Shown here: positions 24,690 to 32,626 of the stretch, piece after piece
How the letters are laid out: each line of letters begins with the position of its first letter
Numbering within the stretch: the first letter of the stretch is position 1
NCBI GenBank assembly: GCA_026397235.1
Contig: JAPLVG010000022.1
Location: forward strand, 30,624-63,249
DNA: 32,626 bases
Reading direction: 5' to 3'
DNA from: Candidatus Berkelbacteria bacterium
Lineage (GTDB): Bacteria; Patescibacteriota; UBA1384; XYA2-FULL-43-10; CAINNR01
Program-made: the position numbers and the translations under genes
The notes under the pieces: generated by a model
Told to the model about the DNA's origin: nothing
Seen by the model: the letters and a program-made list of their open reading frames with translations, nothing else
Databases searched by the model: none

Positions 24690-26948
24690 ATGAAATCTAA
24701 GAATATCGTTCAGTTTTTAAAGTTTGTGGCTGTTGGCATTTTGAATACATTGGTGGATTGGGCGGTTTTTTATCTTCTAATATTTTATATAATTCCTGGT
24801 CAGCCACTTATGGCTAAAGCGATCTCGTTCGCTGTTGCAGTTGTCAACAGTTTTATTCTAAACAGCATCTGGACATTTCGTGACGAGTTCTATGGTGGGT
24901 TGAGTGACAAAAATATAAAATTTTACAGATTAACAAATTATTTTATACGCTTCATTTTGGTCAGTTTGGTTGGTTTTGCAATTAATTATTTGACATTTAG
25001 ATATGTAATTTTAAATTTAGGCGGATCACTTGCCGATCATTCTAACATCATCGGTTTAGTTGCGGCATCTGGTGCAGCGCTGGTTTGGAACTTTATAATT
25101 AACAAGCTCTGGACTTACAAAAAAGACGCTGTGGTATCTCAGGATGAGATGGAAAAGAAAATTAAACGATTCAAGTTTGATTTGGCAGCAGTAGGAATTT
25201 TAGCAATAACATTGGTAATATCTTTCTTGTTGATTAGCCGTGATTCAGCAATTGTTGATGAAACCGCCCATATTCCCGCTGGTTATTCCTATGTCGCTTA
25301 TCATGACTACCGTTTGAATCCGGAGCATCCGCCGCTAGTTAAATTCTTGGCTGGCGTACCATTGCAGTTTCTTGATATTAAAGGCTTAACACTTGATTCT
25401 TCCTGGAACGATATCCGACAGTGGGATGCCGGCTGGTACTTTATGTTCCATTCCGGAAATAATCCAGACCAAATTCTCTTCTGGGCTAGGTTGCCGATGT
25501 TATTATTTATTCTTTTACTTGGAGTGTTACTGTATAAATGGGCTTCTGAAGAGTTTGGCAATAAAACTGGTCTATTTGTTCTTTTTTTATTTGCTTTTAC
25601 ACCAGATGTTTTGGCTCATGGTCATTTCGTCACTACCGATGTACCGGCAGCATTCGGTTTTACATTGGGGATGTACACTTTTAGCAAATTTCTCGACAAA
25701 AAAAATCTCAAATACCTGATTATTGCTGGCGTCTGTTTAGGAATTGCTGGACTTTTAAAGTTTTCAACATTTTTACTCTATCCGATTTTTTTCTTACTGA
25801 TCATCATTAAATCAATCATCGAGAAAAAAGAGCAAAAAGTTAAGTTCTGGTTAACCTTTTGGGATTATTTCAAATCACTATTTTGGATTTGGCTAATTTC
25901 TTTTGCGGTCATTTGGCTGGTATATGTTCCAATGGTTTGGAATACTTCAGTTGATGTAGAAAAATCAGTTATACTAAATAATTTGACTGCTGACCCGAGA
26001 ACTGAAATTCTGCGTAATTTTCTTGGCCATTTATCCGGTAATCCATTAACAAGGGCGGTTGGTCACTATCTCCTTGGCTTAATGCTGGTTTTTGGCCGTG
26101 TCGCCGGTGGAAATTCGACTTTTATTATCGGCCATTTTGCCGACAAAGCCATCGCCTGGTTTTTCCCACTGGCATTTTTAATTAAAACTCCGGCAACAAT
26201 TTTAATTCTATTTTTCTTTTCGATAATTTATCTGATTTCGAAAAAAGTTGATAGTAAACGGGAAGCCTGGCTGTTATGGTTTTTGGGGATACCATTTATT
26301 GTTTATTGGGCTGTTAGCGTAAAAGGTTCGTTAAATATTGGCACCAGGCATTTATTGCCAACAATTCCATTCCTCTATTTGTTTATCGGTTTGGCGATGA
26401 GAAAAATAATTGATAGTAAAAAATTGATTGCAAATATCGCAATAATAATAATTGTTGTTACACTGGCTGTCCCGGTGCTCGCAGCCTATCCGAATTATAT
26501 TAGCTATTTTAATATCTTTACTTTTGGCCAGCCGAAATACACTCTAATGGTTGATTCATCTTTGGATTGGGGCCAGGATTTGAAACGTCTGGCAAGATAT
26601 GTCGATCAAAATAATATAATGGGTCTTAAGTTGGATTATTTTGGTGGCAGCCTGCCAAACCATTATATTCCTGACTCGACCGGGTGGCGATCTGGTTATG
26701 GTCCAACAACTGGTTGGTTGGCAGTTTCTGCGACTTTTTATCAAATGTCTAAACTTCACGGCCGCGAGGAGGGAAAATGGTCTTATAGCTGGCTGGATAA
26801 TATAACTCCAGAAGCCAATATTGGAAATTCAATTTTGCTTTATCACATCACTCCTCAAACATTGATCGATCACCCTCCAACCTCTCCGTATCCAATTACT
26901 GGCTATGATATGATGCCGTCGGCATCGGCAAATAATAATCAACTTTAA
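24690..26948 (+). CDS. GtrA-like domain fused to a GT-C (PMT/GT39-like) glycosyltransferase
   Basis: N-terminal FLKFVAVGILNTLVDWAVFYLLI...FINKLWTY-type GtrA domain, then DETAHIPAGYSYVAYHDYRLNPEHPPLVKFLAG and many TM segments. Confidence 0.88.
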   Translation: MKSKNIVQFLKFVAVGILNTLVDWAVFYLLIFYIIPGQPLMAKAISFAVAVVNSFILNSIWTFRDEFYGGLSDKNIKFYRLTNYFIRFILVSLVGFAINYLTFRYVILNLGGSLADHSNIIGLVAASGAALVWNFIINKLWTYKKDAVVSQDEMEKKIKRFKFDLAAVGILAITLVISFLLISRDSAIVDETAHIPAGYSYVAYHDYRLNPEHPPLVKFLAGVPLQFLDIKGLTLDSSWNDIRQWDAGWYFMFHSGNNPDQILFWARLPMLLFILLLGVLLYKWASEEFGNKTGLFVLFLFAFTPDVLAHGHFVTTDVPAAFGFTLGMYTFSKFLDKKNLKYLIIAGVCLGIAGLLKFSTFLLYPIFFLLIIIKSIIEKKEQKVKFWLTFWDYFKSLFWIWLISFAVIWLVYVPMVWNTSVDVEKSVILNNLTADPRTEILRNFLGHLSGNPLTRAVGHYLLGLMLVFGRVAGGNSTFIIGHFADKAIAWFFPLAFLIKTPATILILFFFSIIYLISKKVDSKREAWLLWFLGIPFIVYWAVSVKGSLNIGTRHLLPTIPFLYLFIGLAMRKIIDSKKLIANIAIIIIVVTLAVPVLAAYPNYISYFNIFTFGQPKYTLMVDSSLDWGQDLKRLARYVDQNNIMGLKLDYFGGSLPNHYIPDSTGWRSGYGPTTGWLAVSATFYQMSKLHGREEGKWSYSWLDNITPEANIGNSILLYHITPQTLIDHPPTSPYPITGYDMMPSASANNNQL

Positions 26949-26957
26949 GGAGTTTTT

Positions 26958-27686
26958 GTGTCAGAGCAACCATTTCTTTCAATTATAATCCCCGCCTATA
27001 AGGAAGCAGAAAGAATCCATAAATCGTTGGAGGCAATTATTGAGTATGAAAAGTCACACGATTTTCCAATCGAAGTTTTAATAGTTCTTGATGGAACACC
27101 AGACGATTCTTTGGGTGTGGCGGAAAAATACAGAGATAGAATTAAAGGTTTAAAGATTATTGACCGAAAAGAAAATAAAGGCAAGGGATATACAGTTAAA
27201 CAAGGAATACTGGAAGCAAAGGGTAAATATATACTTTTTACCGATGCTGATAACGCTACTCCAATCGATCAAGTTGACAAGTTGTTGAAATATAAAGATG
27301 AATATCCTGTAGTAATTGGTTCTCGCTATATCACTAGTGGAAAATTGGCGATCCCTCAGAGTTTTGTTCGAAAAACTGGTGGTCGATTTTTGAACTTAAT
27401 TATTCGAATGTTAGCAGTTGGCGGAATTCGAGATACTCAGTGCGGATTTAAGATGTTCAAACATAATGTGGCCAAAGAAATTTTTAAGCGAATGACCTTT
27501 GAACGTTTCTCTTTTGACATCGAAGTTTTGGCCATTGCGCGTCTTCATAAATACAAAATAAAAGAGGTTGGAATTACTTGGTATGATGATCCGCACTCAA
27601 CAGTTTCACCAATAAAAGACGGATTCAAGATGATCCGTGACGCCTGGACAGTTAACCGTAATATAGCAAAAGGAATCTATAAATAG
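26958..27686 (+). CDS. GT2 polyprenyl-phosphate glycosyltransferase (Alg5/Dpm1-like)
   Basis: LSIIIPAYKEAERIHKSLEAI...ILFTDADNATPIDQVDKLL...GIRDTQCGFKMFK. Confidence 0.93.
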   Translation: MSEQPFLSIIIPAYKEAERIHKSLEAIIEYEKSHDFPIEVLIVLDGTPDDSLGVAEKYRDRIKGLKIIDRKENKGKGYTVKQGILEAKGKYILFTDADNATPIDQVDKLLKYKDEYPVVIGSRYITSGKLAIPQSFVRKTGGRFLNLIIRMLAVGGIRDTQCGFKMFKHNVAKEIFKRMTFERFSFDIEVLAIARLHKYKIKEVGITWYDDPHSTVSPIKDGFKMIRDAWTVNRNIAKGIYK

Positions 27687-27706
27687 CTGTTAGCTAATAT
27701 TCTCGG

Positions 27707-28303
27707 CTAGACCGACAAAGTATAAATTATCAAGAAGCCGGCGAAAATGATTACAGCTAACGAAACGAGAGCATAGGTTAGTGGTTTTGGATATGTTGGA
27801 TTAGGTAAAGTATATAACGGATCAATGGCTTGAATGGTAATAGATGAGTTGCTGCCGCTAATAATTTTTGACGAATTAAGCTGATTTAAGAAAACAGCAT
27901 TTATTTTATCTAAATTATCTGTGTTTGTATTCATAAAATCGACACTAATAATGTTGGAGCTGGTCATCACATTGGCTTTTACAATATTATCGACGTTGTT
28001 ATCGAGCATTTTGCTGTCGAAATCAACGCCTGAGGTTTGTGAAACTTTTTCCAAAAAATATCGGGAAGTAATTGTTGCTGCCACTGATTTTGTTAGATCG
28101 TCATTTGTTTGCAGCCCACTGGCAGTTGTATCTGATTTATTAAGATAAAAAACAGCAAATTTGCCACTTGATTGGTAAACCGCTGGCTGAAAATTAAAAA
28201 ATATGTAGATTCCGATTGAAATTACTAAGGCCAACAAAAAAAGTATTTTATAGTAAAGTTTTTTTAACCTATCACCATGCAGAAAAGAGTTATAACCGTC
28301 CAT
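27707..28303 (-). CDS. Wzz/chain-length-determinant-like membrane protein
   Basis: Two terminal TM segments around an extracytoplasmic region; PNPTYPKPLTYALVSL near the second TM. Confidence 0.7.
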   Translation of the reverse strand: MDGYNSFLHGDRLKKLYYKILFLLALVISIGIYIFFNFQPAVYQSSGKFAVFYLNKSDTTASGLQTNDDLTKSVAATITSRYFLEKVSQTSGVDFDSKMLDNNVDNIVKANVMTSSNIISVDFMNTNTDNLDKINAVFLNQLNSSKIISGSNSSITIQAIDPLYTLPNPTYPKPLTYALVSLAVIIFAGFLIIYTLSV

Positions 28304-28357
28304 CAGCCCTCCAATTACAATTATATTATACCAAAGCCAACATTTTTAGCAATGACG

Positions 28358-29818
28358 TTAGCAGACTTTTATTAACAATTTTGATCGGTATTTTTGAACG
28401 AAAAGCATTAGTAGTATTGGCACCAGCGAATACCAAAAAAATTCTCTGACAATATCTCTTGATTCCGCTCGGGTAAAAAATAAAAAGAATGAAAGATACG
28501 TCGCCAACATTGCAAGATAGGCTCGGTTATTGCTTTTCTCCACATATTCAGAAAGAAATACGAACAAAAAACCAATAACAAAAACTGTTGCCAGAGAGCC
28601 ATAAATTCCAAAATTAGCGTAAGCTTCGGCGATGAAAGAGAATCCGAGCCCACCGCCAATTTTTGCCAGGGCTGGGTTGACAGTTGATACTAACCAGGCC
28701 GAGAAAGTAGCGTGTTGTACCGTTGGGTGAATTTTGTAAAATATATTTGGAAATATTGATGTTACCGAGTTTAGATAACTATTACCCAAATCAAACTGCC
28801 TATATTTGGGAATCAATTGGATTGTGTGGGAGGTTATTTGCATTGTTGAACCCATTTCATTCAGTGCATCCAAAAATGGGTTTGTTGAGCCGAATAGGCC
28901 ATTAATATTTTGCCAGCTAAATTTATCCACCCCTGGAACGTTACGCAAAACCCTAATTATTGGGAAAATAATAAACAAAAATAAACTCCCCAGTGTTGTA
29001 AGTAAGCCAATTCGAATTGGCTTAATGGTTTTGTGCCAGAGCCAGATGTAGGCGACCAGAGGCATAATAGCTGCCGATCTACTACCCAATATCAGCTGAC
29101 AGACTGTATAGCTGATAATAATGATTAGTGATATTAACCTATTGGTTTTATTTTTTTTGCTACTCGCAAGAAGCAGAAATGTGCCAGGGATAATGAAGCT
29201 AGCCAATATTTCTGGTAAAACCGCCAGTCCAGATTTATGCGCTTGCTGAAATACAATTTGATAGCCAGCATTAACCGAAAGCCGAAGTGCTTCGCTGGTG
29301 TTAAGATAAAGCGGATAAAGTGACAGCAAAAGTAGAAAATAGCCAACGATACTCAGGTCTTTGTCCGAAAAAGCAAGCGATTTTTCAATTTTGTGTTTTG
29401 ACGCATACAATACAGCTAAAATTGCTCCCAGGTGTAGACCAAGGATAGATAAAGTCACAACAACTACAGTTGAAGTAACAACATCCAATGGAAATATATT
29501 GGTTGGATCAGCCTGGAAATTTCCAGGAATCCGTGACAGTAAAACATAGGATAAATTGAAAAGAAATACTGCCAGGAGAAACAGCCCGTATGGGTTGAAG
29601 AGCCCTTTCTTTACCTTTCTCCATGACCAGACAATCCAGCAAAAAGTAGCTATTGAAATAAAACTCCAGAGTGAATAATTATTACTGGGGGAGAGATTAA
29701 TTGCCTGGGAGAAAAATAATACTCCCAGTGTCGCTATAACCAGCGAAAGATGGATGATCAGAGTCGCTTTTAGATCACCATTTTTTTTTAATTCCTCAGC
29801 CATTATTTGTTTTTGCAA
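28358..29818 (-). CDS. O-antigen/oligosaccharide repeat-unit polymerase-like protein
   Basis: Polytopic protein with a large periplasmic loop; next to glycosyltransferases and a Wzz-like gene. Confidence 0.7.
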   Translation of the reverse strand: MQKQIMAEELKKNGDLKATLIIHLSLVIATLGVLFFSQAINLSPSNNYSLWSFISIATFCWIVWSWRKVKKGLFNPYGLFLLAVFLFNLSYVLLSRIPGNFQADPTNIFPLDVVTSTVVVVTLSILGLHLGAILAVLYASKHKIEKSLAFSDKDLSIVGYFLLLLSLYPLYLNTSEALRLSVNAGYQIVFQQAHKSGLAVLPEILASFIIPGTFLLLASSKKNKTNRLISLIIIISYTVCQLILGSRSAAIMPLVAYIWLWHKTIKPIRIGLLTTLGSLFLFIIFPIIRVLRNVPGVDKFSWQNINGLFGSTNPFLDALNEMGSTMQITSHTIQLIPKYRQFDLGNSYLNSVTSIFPNIFYKIHPTVQHATFSAWLVSTVNPALAKIGGGLGFSFIAEAYANFGIYGSLATVFVIGFLFVFLSEYVEKSNNRAYLAMLATYLSFFLFFTRAESRDIVREFFWYSLVPILLMLFVQKYRSKLLIKVC

Positions 29819-29931
29819 AATTTATTACTTTCATTAAGTTTATCTCAAACGGTTGATGCTAACAAGAGGAGTGGATCAAAAATTTTGGTAAATTAATACA
29901 ACAAAAACCCAAATTACAGGGTTTCTTATTT

Positions 29932-30006
29932 TGGAGCGGGTGAGGGGAATCGAACCCCTGTGTTCTGCTTGGAAAGCAGACATAATAACCATTATACGAC
30001 ACCCGC
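29932..30006 (-). tRNA. tRNA-Gly(TCC)
   Basis: Minus-strand GCGGGTG...CACCCGC-T-CCA with anticodon loop TTTCCAA. Confidence 0.92.
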
Positions 30007-30260
30007 TGGTTGGAGTGACAGGATTCGGTCACCGATATTTTTCTGCTGAAAAATTCGTCGACTCCGGCTCAGCGCCGTCGCGCCTCCGCCTTTCGAATCC
30101 CGTAAAACCATATAATATTTTTTGGTCGAATTTGCTGAACGAAGTTCGAACTTATTTTGAACAAAACTCCGAAAGCAAATAACAAATACAACTATAGCGC
30201 ATTTCTCCTTAAAATTCCAGCCTGCCCCGTTACAAAACGCTTTTTGTTTTACGGGGAGTA

Positions 30261-30318
30261 TATAATTTCTGTGCGGCCGTGGAGGGGTGTGGGGAGGAAA
30301 CGGCCGCACACTTTTTTT
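30261..30318 (+). ncRNA. Candidate ~45-nt hairpin RNA with its own -10 element and terminator
   Basis: TATAAT (30261-30266), then GTGCGGCCGT (30271-30280)/ACGGCCGCAC (30300-30309) perfect 10-bp stem, loop GGAGGGGTGTGGGGAGGAA, T7 tract. Confidence 0.5.
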
Positions 30319-30381
30319 GATTTAATTACTAATTTTATGTATTCTATAGAAAGAAATCGAGTTTTAATTTCGGGAGGTTTT

Positions 30382-31575
30382 ATGCGCGAAGGCGAAGGAT
30401 ATGATGCAGATCAAGTGCGAGAAGAAGCTCAAAAAATAACTGATTTAGTTGGTGGACACGGGACAAAAGAAGATATTGAGGTGGCGGAAGGGGCGGTGGA
30501 GAAAAATTTTCCTAATATCCCTGAAAATATTGAGGGTAGGAAACCACCGACCGAAAGAGAATTTTCCAGAGAAGAATATTTTAGAATAGTTGCACCAAAA
30601 GTATCGGCAGTCGTTGATTTTTTGCTAGCCAGCGCTGAAAAAATTGGCGATCTACAACTGCAAGCATTTGCACAATTTGCCAAAGATAAAGTTGAATTGG
30701 CAAGGCAGTGTTTTGATTATATTAGACAAGAAACAAATATATCTCCCGAAGATAAAAAACATCTTTTTAATTTAGCTAAGTCGGCACTACTTCTCAATCT
30801 TGAAACATTTAAATATGGTGAAAAAACAGAACTTAGAACTTTTCTCTCCAATCATGATGATCTAGCTAGAATGATCGAATCTCGTTGGTCAGGTGCAAAA
30901 GATATGCTCTATGATCCAAGCAAAAATGACATTCGGGAAAATTTTCGAGAGACGGTTCGTCGCATGCTTTCTGCAGAAATTGAGGCAAGACAATTTGATC
31001 CAAATTCATCTATTGAGCATCTCGAAAGATTCTTACCAACAATGCCGGGTTCGACATCTACAGAAGAATCAATAAATTCCTATTTGCAAAGCAGTGAATC
31101 AACTATCAGAGAATATGCCGGCATGAATATGATAGATTTTGCAAAATATGTTCAAGCAAAAGTTTCAGAAACGCATGGGCAGAACTTGCAAACCAATCCA
31201 GATTTAATCAAAATTGAAGAAGAACTTTCATCAATCAAAAAGAAAAATCTTGAAGCCGCTGGCACAAATGTCAACTACATTGACCGTCAGGAAAAATTAA
31301 GACTAGTTCGAGATCTAAGGTTTGGTCGCATTGCCCCAGAAGAGCTACAAACGGAACCGGCAATTACAGAAATCTATGAAGATCCTGATTACAACAAAAT
31401 CATCGGCCAAAATCTTCGCCAGCACCGGCAGGCATTTAACGACGAAGTACTCTCAAGCATTGATTTACCACCAGAAGAACGCAAAACTAGATTAATTAAT
31501 TTACTGGAGAGTTTTGGTCTTTCTGAACCAAACCTAATTGCAGTAGAAGAGTTGGTGATGAAATATTTTTCCTGA
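30382..31575 (+). CDS. Hypothetical protein, 397 aa (constant N-terminal block + variable C-terminal region A)
   Basis: Likely ATG at 30382 after GGGAGG. N-terminus MREGEGYDADQVREEAQKITDLVGGHGTKEDIEVAEGAVEK. Confidence 0.78.
   Translation: MREGEGYDADQVREEAQKITDLVGGHGTKEDIEVAEGAVEKNFPNIPENIEGRKPPTEREFSREEYFRIVAPKVSAVVDFLLASAEKIGDLQLQAFAQFAKDKVELARQCFDYIRQETNISPEDKKHLFNLAKSALLLNLETFKYGEKTELRTFLSNHDDLARMIESRWSGAKDMLYDPSKNDIRENFRETVRRMLSAEIEARQFDPNSSIEHLERFLPTMPGSTSTEESINSYLQSSESTIREYAGMNMIDFAKYVQAKVSETHGQNLQTNPDLIKIEEELSSIKKKNLEAAGTNVNYIDRQEKLRLVRDLRFGRIAPEELQTEPAITEIYEDPDYNKIIGQNLRQHRQAFNDEVLSSIDLPPEERKTRLINLLESFGLSEPNLIAVEELVMKYFS
30406..30506. repeat. Left arm of perfect 101-bp inverted repeat
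   Basis: Identical to the reverse complement of 32526..32626 over all 101 nt. Confidence 0.97.
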
Positions 31576-31609
31576 AATCCCACCGTTCTTTTAGAATAAT
31601 GGAGACACC

Positions 31610-32626
31610 CTAATTATTTGCAAGTTCTTCCATTCTCGCTGATAGCATTTCTCTTTTTTTAGTTAAATTTATATCGAACTTTGGATCAGCCAAGTTTATG
31701 ATGTCATCCTTGATTGTCTTGACCCAACCCTGAAAATATTGATTTTCGTGATAAAAATTACTTATGGGTTCAGGTTGTAACGCAAGGTCTAATTTATCCA
31801 AATCCAGGCAAAATGCAGCCTTTAAAACTTCCATTACCATTCCCAACAGTGCCACATTAGTTGTGAAGGGAGATGAGTCTGCTTCAAAATGCTTCAACAA
31901 TTCAAAAATATGATCAGAAACTTGTAAAAACTGTTTATCTTTTTCTATTTTATTTAACAGATCTATTTTTTCCTGTTCACGTGTTTCTGGCAGTGCATCA
32001 AGAGATGTCTGTGAAAACACGCCTTGCCTTTCTAATATTTCTCTTTCTGTTTCATTATCACTTGATCCAAGTAGCTCTTCTAAATTTAGTTGGGCGACTT
32101 GATTTACTATTTTTAGTATCACTGAAGCAGGTGTGTCCTCTTCTCCAACTGCTGGTGTACAATCCATCAGAAGATAATCATCATTTAATTCGGCAGCCCA
32201 TCGCTTTGTTATTACTCGACTTATTTTCCCGTCTGGTAGAAATGACAGTGTTATGGTGAGAGTTAGTGAACCATATTCCTCTTCCGACCAAGCATGTCCA
32301 GGACTTCTATAACCAATGTTGACATTTAGTATCAAATCATTATTATGGTGGTCAATTTCAATCGTTCGAAATGTTAAATCTTCCACTCCCTCGGCCTTTT
32401 CATTAACAGATAATTTTTCTGGATTATAATCATTGGGTATACCATGCAAATATTCTGTCGTAACCGGAATAAATACTTTGATGTAAAGTGCTCTAATTTT
32501 ATCCGTAAATTGTTGCAGATTTGCTTTTTTCTCCACCGCCCCTTCCGCCACCTCAATATCTTCTTTTGTCCCGTGTCCACCAACTAAATCAGTTATTTTT
32601 TGAGCTTCTTCTCGCACTTGATCTGC
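31610..32626 (-). CDS. Hypothetical protein (same constant N-terminal block + variable C-terminal region B); 5' end probably beyond window
   Basis: Reading frame is open to the window edge. Its N-terminal sequence is identical to that of 30382..31575 and then diverges completely (KKANLQQFTDKIRALYIKV...). Confidence 0.78.
   Translation of the reverse strand, partial: ADQVREEAQKITDLVGGHGTKEDIEVAEGAVEKKANLQQFTDKIRALYIKVFIPVTTEYLHGIPNDYNPEKLSVNEKAEGVEDLTFRTIEIDHHNNDLILNVNIGYRSPGHAWSEEEYGSLTLTITLSFLPDGKISRVITKRWAAELNDDYLLMDCTPAVGEEDTPASVILKIVNQVAQLNLEELLGSSDNETEREILERQGVFSQTSLDALPETREQEKIDLLNKIEKDKQFLQVSDHIFELLKHFEADSSPFTTNVALLGMVMEVLKAAFCLDLDKLDLALQPEPISNFYHENQYFQGWVKTIKDDIINLADPKFDINLTKKREMLSARMEELANN
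32526..32626. repeat. Right arm of perfect 101-bp inverted repeat (may extend past the window)
   Basis: See 30406..30506. Confidence 0.97.

Noticed and set aside
30157-30381. N-terminal extension of the 472-aa ORF upstream of 30382
   Set aside because: It would run through the promoter-hairpin-terminator unit. The ATG at 30382 has a good GGGAGG ribosome-binding site.
31873-32259. Plus-strand 128-aa ORF MSLLQNASTIQKYDQKLVKTV...
   Set aside because: Antisense to the long minus-strand ORF 31610..32626; leucine-rich shadow translation.

Overview
This window looks like a gene-dense, AT-rich bacterial segment, probably from the Candidate Phyla Radiation (Patescibacteria). That placement is inferred from gene content and style only. 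TGA is used as a stop.

Housekeeping content: 3' end of grpE, ppdK, dnaK, a DnaJ/CbpA-type J-protein, a disrupted rsmH, a slipin/SPFH protein, HIT hydrolase and a phosphoglucose isomerase-like protein.

Accessory content: a permease/thioredoxin/ArsR cassette, an eqolisin (G1) peptidase-like protein, TM2 and DUF2752 membrane proteins, and a surface-glycan cluster (GT2, GtrA-GT-C fusion, Alg5/Dpm1-like GT2, Wzz-like, Wzy-like).

RNA genes: Lys(CTT), Ile(GAT), Asp(GTC), Gly(CCC), Thr(CGT) and Gly(TCC), plus one tRNA-Pro-shaped gene.

Most interesting signals:
(1) Two PaaX/Cas2-like genes, each bracketed by ~40-bp dyads and each facing a divergent small-protein gene behind the same GCACTTGACTAC promoter block. 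One of these carries an (ACT)14 microsatellite.
(2) Three tRNA loci with inserted material: a tRNA-Pro-like gene whose anticodon loop is replaced by an 85-nt structured arm; a tRNA-Asp whose 5' end is duplicated around a GIY-YIG ORF; and a complete tRNA-Thr nested inside another broken tRNA-Thr.
(3) A tail-to-tail gene pair at the right edge with a perfect 101-bp inverted repeat at their 5' coding ends, which suggests an invertible C-terminus-swapping locus.
(4) A compact promoter-hairpin-terminator unit with a G-rich loop.

All calls were made by reading the sequence. No database search or folding program was run.
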